From positions 1 through 19,338 of the forward strand of contig JADFHG010000005.1 in NCBI GenBank assembly GCA_022567365.1: 19,338 nt of DNA, given 5' to 3'. Both the position numbers and the translations under genes were made by a program. The DNA comes from Planctomycetota bacterium. Lineage in GTDB: Bacteria > Planctomycetota > Phycisphaerae > UBA1845. Shown here one piece after another: positions 1-6,597 of this stretch. Position 1 is the stretch's first letter. The number at the start of each line of letters is the position of its first letter. The notes under the pieces were generated by a model. It was not told the DNA's origin, made no database searches, and saw nothing but the letters and a program-made list of their open reading frames with translations.

Positions 1-750
1 GACGGCTGGCTGTTTCAAAACTCCGAACTCGTTGATGAAGGACCAGTCATCTTCGGCGAGGACGATATCTACCGCCGCGACATTCCGGAACTTGCAGATG
101 ATGCCGTCGACAATTTCTTCCTCGAGTGGGCCGTCGAGACCGACGGCCCGCAAGCCTTCGGCGCGGTTGCGCCGTGCGCGATGGTGGCCGGAGGAATATC
201 CGGCGTGCTCTATCACTTCACGATCGCGAAGGACAAGGTGCAGCTCAAGCGGGACTCGCAGATTCCGCTCCTCTTCTTCGACATCGAGCCGGACGTGCCC
301 CACACCTACAGGCTCGAGTTGCAACCGGGAACCTACACGGTCTACATCGACGGCGAGGTTGTCGACGCCGGCGTTTCCGAGGGCCCCTACCCGACAGCCG
401 ACTCCGCGATCGTATTCGGGGCGCGCGCGGCTATCGAAGCAAGCGTGACGCGCTGGAATTTCGTACGTCTCGGGCTGATCCCGACCGACGCGAGCTTCGA
501 CTTCGATAGCGACGAGGACGTTGATCATCAGGACTATTTCTTCGTGCATGACTGCCTCACAAAGGACGGACTAGGCAACTACGGTGGTCCCGGCGCGCCC
601 TGCCCCAAAGGCGACGAGACCTGCGCCAAGATCGGCCCGCTGACCACCGCCGGTCCCGGCTGCGCCTTCGCCGACTCGGACGCCGACGGCGACGTGGACC
701 TCAAAGACGTCGCCGCCTTCCAGAATGCATTCACCGGCCAAGGGCGCTGA
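1..750 (+). CDS. Secreted dockerin-like protein, C-terminal part (partial at left edge)
   Basis: The frame is open from base 1 to the TGA at 748-750, giving 249 residues with no start in the window. The first ~150 residues have the feel of a concanavalin/LamG-like beta-sandwich (alternating strands, 'YTVYIDG' near residue 113); this is inference. The C-terminus has two acidic 12-residue calcium-loop motifs: DFDSDEDVDHQD at about 167-178 and DSDADGDVDLKD at about 225-236. The second is followed by AAFQNAFTG, the usual ending of planctomycete dockerin type I-like domains. Cysteines between the loops suggest an exported, disulfide-bonded protein. Known family role: dockerin-like modules bind calcium and may mediate attachment of extracellular proteins; the partner is unknown here. 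No sorting signal follows the second loop. The N-terminal domains that would define the function are missing. Confidence 0.82.
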   Translation, partial: DGWLFQNSELVDEGPVIFGEDDIYRRDIPELADDAVDNFFLEWAVETDGPQAFGAVAPCAMVAGGISGVLYHFTIAKDKVQLKRDSQIPLLFFDIEPDVPHTYRLELQPGTYTVYIDGEVVDAGVSEGPYPTADSAIVFGARAAIEASVTRWNFVRLGLIPTDASFDFDSDEDVDHQDYFFVHDCLTKDGLGNYGGPGAPCPKGDETCAKIGPLTTAGPGCAFADSDADGDVDLKDVAAFQNAFTGQGR

Positions 751-1518
751 CAAGGAAGACCCCGCCGTCGATTTCGTTTCCGCTCGCAGCGGCGACGGTG
801 CCACACTGACGACGATCATTGCAACGACCATTCCGCCGACCCAGGCGACAAGAAGCCCCACCGGGGTTTCCCGTACGCCTCCCATTCGATCCGTGATGTC
901 CTTGCCATACCCGAAAAAAGCGTACAAGTTCCCCGTCACGCGCGCACATCTCCCGTTCGCCTCCCGGCGCCTTCTAATCGTTGCCCCGACGGTCCAGTCC
1001 CCTTCGCGCAAACCGACAGCGCAAGCGACGTGGAGCGGCGCGTTCAGATGCTCTAACTGTTTACGGCGTATCTACTGATGGCCCTGGGGTGCCAATTTCA
1101 CATCCTCCTTACCCGCGCCACGTACGCACATCATTACCTCTCGAGATCACCTGGGTTTGCCTAAGAACCCTGAAACCTGCAATCAGGCGCGAGCGATCCG
1201 GAATAATGAATACGGTTTAAGTGTATGTGCGGAAGATCTCCTCACATCTCGCCGCGCCCACAACGGACTGCGTTCCCGATCGGTCGTCGCTGAAGCCACC
1301 AACCCATCACCCGAAACCAGCCGATCCGTCTGATGACTGATGAGAACCATCACCTTGCATCATCCAATAATATACACGTTCGTTGCGTATAAGTCAAGAA
1401 GAATTCACACTTGGGCGTGGAACCGGGAATGCGACAGAATTGGAGACGCCTGGCAACCATGTATTCGTTGGATGCAGCGCGGCCGGCATTCTACATAGTT
1501 CCAAAGGGCCGCGGGAAG
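751..1518. other. Gene-free intergenic stretch
   Basis: I see no convincing gene on either strand. Open frames here are short, lack ribosome binding sites and have no recognisable domain. The right half (from about 1190) is visibly richer in A and T than the rest of the window, for example around 1360-1400. No clear terminator with a T tract follows the dockerin-like gene. Confidence 0.55.
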
Positions 1519-1559
1519 GTAGGCCATCTAGGCGCTGGCTGTGGAGCCTACATAGCAAT
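1519..1559. repeat. 40-bp hairpin repeat, copy 1
   Basis: Bases 1520-1559 match 1609-1648 at 33 of 40 positions by hand count. The outer stem GTAGGC (1519-1524) pairs with GCCTAC (1546-1551). A1545 is bulged, and C1525-G1544 and C1528-G1541 can extend the helix. The apical part around AGGCGCTGGCT is identical in both copies. It lies downstream of the minus-strand HTH gene. Confidence 0.7.
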
Positions 1560-1607
1560 GGTTTAGTCGCATTAGGGGAGTTCAACACGACGTAATGAGC
1601 AGACGAT

Positions 1608-1648
1608 ATAGGCTATTTAGGCGCTGGCTAATAAGCCTACATTGCAAT
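1608..1648. repeat. 40-bp hairpin repeat, copy 2
   Basis: Second copy, 89 bp after the first. The stem TAGGC (1609-1613) pairs with GCCTA (1635-1639). T1614-A1633, A1615-T1632, T1616-A1631 and T1617-A1630 extend it, with A1634 bulged. Two of these pairs replace C-G pairs of copy 1 with T-A pairs, so pairing is kept while sequence changes. Confidence 0.7.
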
Positions 1649-1720
1649 CATCTATTCCGGTTAGCGGCGAGCTGGCTAGGGTTTGTCTGGACGAACCAGC
1701 TCCCGCATTGCGAGTCGGAA

Positions 1721-2092
1721 TCACTCGCCACCAGACGGGCCTTTCGACGCGTCTAACGGTTGTGAGGCATCGGCCTGACGTGAAAGCGAAACGTGGGCAA
1801 GAAAAACACGCACCAGAAGTTGACAGCGGGTGTGAACGTTGAGCCTGCTGTATAGCCGATTGAGGTTGATGTGAACGGTGTGCCGCGAAAAACCGAGCAC
1901 TCGGCCGGTAGATTCCTCGCCGAGTCCGTCAAAGAGGCACCGCACGATTTGTAACTGCCTGCCCGAGAGATGGAGTGATTGCCCGATGGCCTTCCACTCC
2001 CGAGCCGTCAGGCTCGCGGAGGGCGCCGACTGATCAGAGCCGGTCGGCTGGTCTTGGTGGACCGATACGGTGGTGCGTGCGTACGGTTCCAC
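1721..2092 (-). CDS. Small orphan LuxR/GerE-type HTH regulator
   Basis: This is a 123-residue protein. Residues ~39-98 match the GerE/LuxR C-terminal DNA-binding domain: 'LSGRQLQIVRCLFDG' forms the first helices, 'STGRVLGFSRHTVHINLNRLY' the helix-turn-helix with its recognition helix, and 'RLNVHTRCQLLVRVF' the closing helix. There is no receiver, PAS or autoinducer domain. The ~38 residues before the HTH are low in complexity, so nothing in the protein shows how it senses a signal. The GTG start at 2090-2092 is favoured because GGAG lies 5 nt upstream on the coding strand, with another AGGAG just before it. It stands alone, with no gene within 900 bp on either side. Stand-alone HTH proteins of this kind act as DNA-binding transcription factors; the target is unknown. 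The 40-bp hairpin pair lies just 3' of it. Confidence 0.8.
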   Translation of the reverse strand: MEPYARTTVSVHQDQPTGSDQSAPSASLTAREWKAIGQSLHLSGRQLQIVRCLFDGLGEESTGRVLGFSRHTVHINLNRLYSRLNVHTRCQLLVRVFLAHVSLSRQADASQPLDASKGPSGGE

Positions 2093-2562
2093 GCTTACTC
2101 CGCTCCTAGGGTGCCTTGTTGACCGGCCATTGCTTCCTACCTACGGTTGCTGGTCGCCGCACTTCGCGCACTGGCTTCGTCATCAACGCGCGCACCAACC
2201 GCCCATAGGGTTAATGGCGCATTGGGCCACATCACTGACCCTCTATTTGCTTTTTTTTCAAGATTTCCGGCCAATGTTACGTAGAACACCCATCTCGCTA
2301 TGGACCTCCGGGAGCTTGGCCTCGAAACGGATTGAAGTGCTAGGCCGACTCTGGTCGTTCTGCTTTGTTTGGTGGGATTCCCGTCGGTAGACGGTGCCGC
2401 CTCACGAGTGGAACCGATCAGGACCATGGCCAAGACGCAGAGCTTACACCCCATTCGCGTCGGCGATTCCACAATTGTCAGCTGGAATCGCTGCTGGCTC
2501 TGCCGACAGAGCTCGGCGCGAGCACGCTTCCTTGCTATGCGCTCCGCCACGAAAATCAGGGT
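2093..2562. other. Intergenic stretch without a recognisable gene
   Basis: Several overlapping short frames exist on both strands, but none has a domain, a consistent start signal or coding-like composition. It contains the likely promoter region of the minus-strand HTH gene, although I could not pick out convincing -35/-10 boxes. Confidence 0.5.
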
Positions 2563-2624
2563 GTAGGGTGCATTTCAATGCACCGTTTCGATCCGGACAA
2601 TAGGTGCATCAAGATGCACCCTAC
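2563..2624. repeat. REP-like double-hairpin element (GTAGGGTGCAT family)
   Basis: The outer inverted repeat GTAGGGTGCAT (2563-2573) and ATGCACCCTAC (2614-2624) is perfect over 11 bp. Inside are two perfect 8-bp hairpins with 2-nt loops: GGTGCATT/AATGCACC (2567-2584) and GGTGCATC/GATGCACC (2603-2620), separated by an 18-nt spacer. A pair of inverted palindromes is the layout of bacterial REP/BIME elements that are mobilised by RAYT transposases. No transposase is in the window. Confidence 0.8.
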
Positions 2625-2685
2625 CCGGCTTTCAGGCAATTCCAGGCAATTTTTTCAAGACGTGCGAAGGTTGGGCTAGTGTGCC

Positions 2686-2783
2686 GCCAACCCAGAATAT
2701 GCGGGTTGGCGTTGGGCGATAGGCATAGCAAAGTCCGCTCCCTCACGGCCCTAGGTTCGGATTTGGGTCGCCGCCCAACCCGC
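2686..2783. repeat. Composite palindromic element with CTCCCTCACGG core (copy A)
   Basis: A perfect 8-bp hairpin GCCAACCC/GGGTTGGC (2686-2693 with 2703-2710) opens the element. CGCCCAACCCGC (2772-2783) is partly complementary to GCGGGTTGGCGTTGGGCG (2701-2718) and closes it. Between them lies CCGCTCCCTCACGGCC...GGTTCGG (2735-2760), which recurs at 6386-6410 and 18575-18600. Confidence 0.65.
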
Positions 2784-2853
2784 AAGTTCATGCGTGGCGA
2801 TGCAGTAGTGCTTCGTTGCTTGTAATGTGATGGACGGGATTCGATCCAGCAAG

Positions 2854-2949
2854 CTGGCATTGCCAGTGGGTGCCACGGGCAAACTCGTCTGCCCGTGCGC
2901 TACGGGCTCCGAGAGACACGGGCAAGCTACCGCTTGTCCATGGCACCCA
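2854..2949. repeat. REP-like element with TGGGTGCCA termini
   Basis: The outer inverted repeat TGGGTGCCA (2867-2875)/TGGCACCCA (2941-2949) is perfect. It encloses hairpin CACGGGCA/TGCCCGTG (2874-2881 with 2890-2897) and hairpin GGGCAAGC/GCTTGTCC (2920-2927 with 2932-2939, one G-T pair). A small CTGGC/GCCAG hairpin (2854-2866) abuts it. The architecture matches the element at 2563-2624 but the sequence differs, so it is a second family. Confidence 0.75.
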
Positions 2950-3034
2950 ACCATCAGTTGACGTGCGACGGCACACTGGAGCAGTTTCATTCGACTTGTA
3001 GCGGGATCGGGAAGGTCGGAGCCCTCGAACACGC

Positions 3035-3056
3035 CGTCCGCCGCGGGGGGCGGACG
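3035..3056. repeat. GC-rich hairpin
   Basis: CGTCCGCC (3035-3042) pairs perfectly with GGCGGACG (3049-3056) across a 6-nt loop. No T tract follows, so it is not a convincing intrinsic terminator. It closes the palindrome cluster upstream of the BNR-repeat gene. Confidence 0.5.
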
Positions 3057-3256
3057 CTACGAAATGGTCGAAGCCGCTGCGGCGGGGGGGCGATGACCAT
3101 GCCGATTCACCCATCGCGGTTTTGACTGCCATACGCGCTGCGCGGATAATTGCCGACCTTACTCGGCGCGCGATCACCGCGGCTTGTAACGACGGCTCGC
3201 CCTCAAATCGCGCGGGGGCGGAGTCACGGCAACGCCAGGCATTTAGGGGTATACGC

Positions 3257-4381
3257 ATGGCCGATCGGATGTACGTCGCGACGCGCAAGGGGCTCTTCAC
3301 GGTGGACCGCGCGGCGGGGGGCGCTTCGCAGTGGAGAATCGCGCGGACCGCGTTTCTCGGGGACAATGTGACGCTTGCCGTCCACGACGCCCGTAGCGGC
3401 TGCGTATTCGCCGCGCTCGACCACGGCCACTTCGGGATCAAGCTCCATCGTTCGAGCGACGACGGCGCCGGTTGGGAGGAATGCTCGACTCCGGCGTACC
3501 CCGCAAGAGACGAGGACGCCGAACCGGACATCGACCCCATGAGCAAGACGCCCATTCCCTGGTCGACCAAGTTGATCTGGTCGCTCGCAGCCGGCGGTGC
3601 GGACATCGAGGGCGAGATGTGGTGCGGCACGATACCCGGCGGGTTGTTCCGCAGCGAGGACGGTGGCACATCATGGCACTTGAACCGGCCGCTATGGGAT
3701 CATCCGGATCGCAAGGAGTGGTTCGGCGGCGGCATGGACCTGCCCGGTATCCACTCGATCTGCGTCAATCCGCGCGATCCGAATCACGTGACCGTGGGCG
3801 TTTCCTGCGGGGGGGTTTGGGTGACCACCGATCGCGGTGCTTCGTGGAACTGCCGGGCTGAAGGCATGTGGGCCTCGTACATGCCGCCCGATCGCAAGCG
3901 CGACCCGCGGATCCAGGATCCGCACATACTCGTCCAATGCGCGTCCGCGCCCGAAGCGTTTTGGGTGCAGCACCATAACGGCGTATTTCGATCCACCGAC
4001 GGTGCCGCGTCTTGGCAGGAATGCAAGGACATCAAACCGTCGACGTTCGGTTTCGCGGTCGCGGTGCACCCGGCTGAGCCGCGGACGGCGTGGTTCGTTC
4101 CGGGCATCAGCGACGAACGGCGTATCCCGGTGGACGGGAAAGTGGTGGTCACGCGAACCCGGGACGGCGGCGAGTCGTTCGACATTCTCGGCAAGGGGCT
4201 TCCCGGCGAGCACGCCTACGACATCACCTTTCGCCACGCGCTCGACGTCGATGAATCGGGCGATACTTTGGCGTTCGGCACGACGACCGGGTCGCTGTTC
4301 GTCACGGCCGATCAGGGTGACTCGTGGCACTGCGTATCGGCGCATCTACCGCCCGTTTATTCAGTCCGCTTCGTCAAGTAA
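3257..4381 (+). CDS. BNR/Asp-box repeat protein (sialidase-like beta-propeller)
   Basis: This is a 374-residue protein. It carries six Asp-box motifs (S/T-x-D-x-G-x-x-W/F) spaced round a predicted beta-propeller: SSDDGAGW (~66-73), SEDGGTSW (~133-140), TTDRGASW (~190-197), STDGAASW (~246-253), TRDGGESF (~301-308) and TADQGDSW (~350-357). It belongs to the WD40/YVTN/BNR-like families often labelled exo-alpha-sialidase or glycosyl hydrolase. I cannot see the arginine triad of true sialidases, so hydrolase activity is unproven. No signal peptide is visible, which suggests a cytoplasmic protein. The frame is open upstream to 3122, but the ATG at 3257 is preferred. AGGGG lies 8 nt before it, and the upstream residues are arginine/alanine-rich and unlike the propeller. 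It is followed at a distance by the pseudopilin gene, which appears to have its own promoter. Confidence 0.85.
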   Translation: MADRMYVATRKGLFTVDRAAGGASQWRIARTAFLGDNVTLAVHDARSGCVFAALDHGHFGIKLHRSSDDGAGWEECSTPAYPARDEDAEPDIDPMSKTPIPWSTKLIWSLAAGGADIEGEMWCGTIPGGLFRSEDGGTSWHLNRPLWDHPDRKEWFGGGMDLPGIHSICVNPRDPNHVTVGVSCGGVWVTTDRGASWNCRAEGMWASYMPPDRKRDPRIQDPHILVQCASAPEAFWVQHHNGVFRSTDGAASWQECKDIKPSTFGFAVAVHPAEPRTAWFVPGISDERRIPVDGKVVVTRTRDGGESFDILGKGLPGEHAYDITFRHALDVDESGDTLAFGTTTGSLFVTADQGDSWHCVSAHLPPVYSVRFVK

Positions 4382-4439
4382 GGCGAACGGTTTGTGTTGA
4401 AGCACCAAGACGCTGTTGGATCACGAGAACGTTTCGTCC

Positions 4440-4468
4440 TCGACCGAAGGCGTTCGATGTGTTATGAT
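4440..4468 (+). promoter_or_regulatory. Possible sigma-70-type promoter for the pseudopilin gene
   Basis: TCGACC (4440-4445, 4/6 to TTGACA) and TATGAT (4463-4468, 5/6 to TATAAT) are separated by 17 bp. They lie 84 bp before the preferred GTG start. A small CAGTC/GACTG hairpin (4495-4507) falls in the leader. This is a match by eye only. Confidence 0.4.
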
Positions 4469-4551
4469 TCGGCGGGGCGGCTCGGCGGGCCGTGCAGTCG
4501 GCGACTGCCGATTCGGCTGGTGCAGGTTCGCAGGCCACTGGGAGACAATCG

Positions 4552-5505
4552 GTGACGACGCGTAAGTCGGCTTTCGCTTTCACATTGATCGAGCTTCTCG
4601 TGTCGATCTCCATACTCGGCTTGCTCATCGCGATCCTCTTGCCGTCGCTTTCGGGCGCCCGCCGGCAAACAAAGTCGACACTCTGCCAATCGCGTTTGCG
4701 CACGTTCGGTCAGGGCCTGGTGCTCTACGCGAATGACAACCGCGAGGCACTCATACCCGGGCGGATGCCGAGGATCGACGACGAGCAATGGCAGGTCTAC
4801 ATCGAGGGTGGCCTCAAGTACCGCCCGACGTTCCTCGCCATGATGGCGAGCGAGGTCGGGCTGGCCCCGTTTTCGGATCCGATGCCCACGAAGAACGACG
4901 TCGACGTGTTCCTCCAGCCGGGTGATCGCCAGAACTACGACAACGAGGCCTACATCTGCCCGTCGGTGCGTTTTTGGGTCGATGAGCGAAACGGCTGCTA
5001 CGGGTATAACTATCAGTTTCTGGGCAATGCGCGCCTTCGCAATCCGGACGTCATCGGCTCCTACAAGAACTGGCGCGTAAAATACTCGCGGATCCAGTCG
5101 CCGGCGGGGTGCGTTGCGGTTGCCGATAGTCTCGGAACCGCGGCCTCATTTCCCAAGCTTGGTCGCAAGCCGTACGAGGACAACGATCCGGGCGACAGTG
5201 AGAGCGGTCGAACCGTGAGCGCGCGGGGCAACGAGGGCTTCAACCTCGATCCGCCGAACGTGGATCCGGAAAACGGCGAGATGGCCGCGATGAGCGACCT
5301 CGCCCGTAGCGCCATCGACGAACGTCACGGGGGACGGGGCAACGTCCTTTGGGTCGACGGTCATGTATCGCCGGAGACGCTTGCCTCACTCGGCTACAAG
5401 GTGGAAGAGGACAGCGAATCGGATGAAGTCGGCGTTGTCCGCTTCGACGGCGACAATCGGTTCTTCACCATCAATCGCAAGTCGGGGCCGTGGATTCAGA
5501 ATTGA
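4552..5505 (+). CDS. Type II secretion/prepilin-like protein with H-x9-DG motif
   Basis: This is a 317-residue protein from the preferred GTG start. That start is chosen because GGGAG lies 7 nt upstream and gives the short basic leader of a prepilin (TTRKSAFA). An earlier in-frame GTG at 4492 would add 20 residues. The leader is followed by FTLIELLVSISILGLLIAILL (one residue longer than shown motifs usually need; residues ~10-30), the class III prepilin signal and transmembrane helix. Prepilin peptidase would cleave before F10, with Ala instead of the more usual Gly at -1. The C-terminus has H259 and D269-G270 in the spacing H-x9-DG, a signature of the large planctomycete pseudopilin-like family (DUF1559-like proteins and relatives). 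The body is probably extracytoplasmic. These proteins occur in many copies per planctomycete genome and their exact role is unsettled. The stop overlaps the convergent MBOAT remnant by 10 bp. Confidence 0.85.
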   Translation: MTTRKSAFAFTLIELLVSISILGLLIAILLPSLSGARRQTKSTLCQSRLRTFGQGLVLYANDNREALIPGRMPRIDDEQWQVYIEGGLKYRPTFLAMMASEVGLAPFSDPMPTKNDVDVFLQPGDRQNYDNEAYICPSVRFWVDERNGCYGYNYQFLGNARLRNPDVIGSYKNWRVKYSRIQSPAGCVAVADSLGTAASFPKLGRKPYEDNDPGDSESGRTVSARGNEGFNLDPPNVDPENGEMAAMSDLARSAIDERHGGRGNVLWVDGHVSPETLASLGYKVEEDSESDEVGVVRFDGDNRFFTINRKSGPWIQN

Positions 5506-6209
5506 AAGTAGATAAACGGCGGGCTCGCGCCGCCGAGCGCGGCGAAGACCAACAGACACACCGTTACGGCGCCGGTCTGAACAGGCGAGGGTAGGCGGAT
5601 AAGTGTCACCGCTACGCTGGTTATCCAGCTGCGGGGCATTACCTCCCACAGGGCGGTGACCATCAGCACGGCCATCGCGATGGGCGTCAGCTCCACGGAC
5701 CCGGGCCGAACCGCGGCGAGCGTCGTGAAGTAGTCCTGGATCACGTCCCAGTCCTGCGCACGGAATACGACGAGGCAACCGGCGACGAGATGAAACGTCA
5801 CCAGGATGCGAACGATCCGAGACACCGCGGGTTGTTCATCGCGATCGGGATTGACGCCCGTAATGCTCCGAAAGACGCGTCCGGCGCCGAGCAGCACGCC
5901 GTGTATCGCCCCCCAGACGACGAAACCCCACGCAGCGCCGTGCCAAAGCCCACCCAGCAGCATGACGACGGCGAGGTTGAAGGCGAGCCTGTAATCGCTG
6001 GATTTGACGGTGGCTGTCTGGCGGAGAACCCAATACATGTGCGCCCGCGCACGGTTCCCCGTGTTCCGCTCATCGCCGATACCAAGATGGGCGGCAAGGT
6101 GCCGGCGGCAGTCGTCGTGTCGGTAGCACACGAGTGCCGCTACCGAACCAAACAGCACGGAAAACGCGACGATCCAGAAGCTGTGGCGCGTTGATTTCTC
6201 ATGATGCAT
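5496..6209 (-). pseudogene. Truncated MBOAT (AlgI-like) O-acyltransferase
   Basis: The last ~165 residues (5993 down to 5496) are a typical MBOAT C-terminal half. They contain 'NLAVVMLLGGLWHGAAW' with the catalytic-type histidine, 'FVVWGAIHG', several hydrophobic helices, and the family's usual terminal FIYFQF. A full AlgI-like protein is ~450-500 residues. The N-terminal membrane helices and the FWRRWHIS-type motif are absent from all three minus frames upstream. The frame stays open to 6440, but its first part crosses a repeat hairpin (6362-6399) and has no family resemblance. An in-frame ATG at 6209 would give one hydrophobic helix joined to the MBOAT tail. I read this as a 5'-truncated gene. 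A short functional protein cannot be excluded. Intact relatives acylate exported polysaccharides, which would fit the glycan genes nearby. Confidence 0.72.
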
Positions 6210-6357
6210 GCCGTCGCTGGGGGACTGCCAAGCCACACCGGCGCAGCCCGGTCGTTGTCGCGCGGCGAGCCCGAAGCCCAGTCCGTCCGCCCTTCGCTCA
6301 CGGACGTGGGCCGGATCTGAGGGCAATTTGTCACGCTGTTTCCATCTCATCCTTAGC

Positions 6358-6410
6358 GCGACCGTAAGGGAGCGACCCATGGAATCCGCTCCCTTACGGC
6401 CGCGGTTCGG
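6358..6410. repeat. Perfect 13-bp hairpin with CTCCCTTACGG core (copy B)
   Basis: CCGTAAGGGAGCG (6362-6374) pairs perfectly with CGCTCCCTTACGG (6387-6399) across a 12-nt loop. The right arm continues into CCGCGGTTCGG, so 6386-6410 is a copy of the motif also seen at 2735-2760 and 18575-18600. Here the motif is present in inverted orientation as well, which creates the stem. Confidence 0.72.
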
Positions 6411-6597
6411 TGGGCAAAATCGTCGGGAATCATGAATCACTACGCCAGGACCAATGGAACATGGCGCGATGACCGCCCACCCTTGCTCAGACGTCTGTCC
6501 TTAATGCCGATAACATCAAATGGGGCGCCACCGGTCTGTCGATGGCGCGGCGGGTTCGGGAAGTGCATGACGGGGATTCGCGTCAAGGTACACGGTC
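6411..6597. other. Intergenic region before the GT39-like gene
   Basis: No gene or clear promoter recognised. No remnant of the missing MBOAT N-terminus is visible here on the minus strand. Confidence 0.45.

Noticed and set aside
571..1011. A 146-residue minus-strand frame with a hydrophobic stretch
   Set aside because: Half of it lies antisense to the dockerin-like gene, its C-terminal half is repetitive glycine/valine typical of a shadow frame, and no ribosome binding site is seen.
1519..1648. Integron attC-like sites, because of the TAGGC...GCCTA arms and a bulged base
   Set aside because: attC sites carry RYYYAAC at the 5' end and GTTRRRY at the 3' end. Here the arms are in the opposite sense and lack AAC/GTT; there is no integrase and no cassette genes.
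2640..2660. T tract as an intrinsic terminator
   Set aside because: The T run is about 25 nt past the nearest hairpin (2603-2620) and no gene ends just upstream on the plus strand.
2826..2860. Possible tRNA T-arm (GGGATTCGATCC)
   Set aside because: No anticodon or acceptor stem can be folded around it; it belongs to the palindrome cluster.
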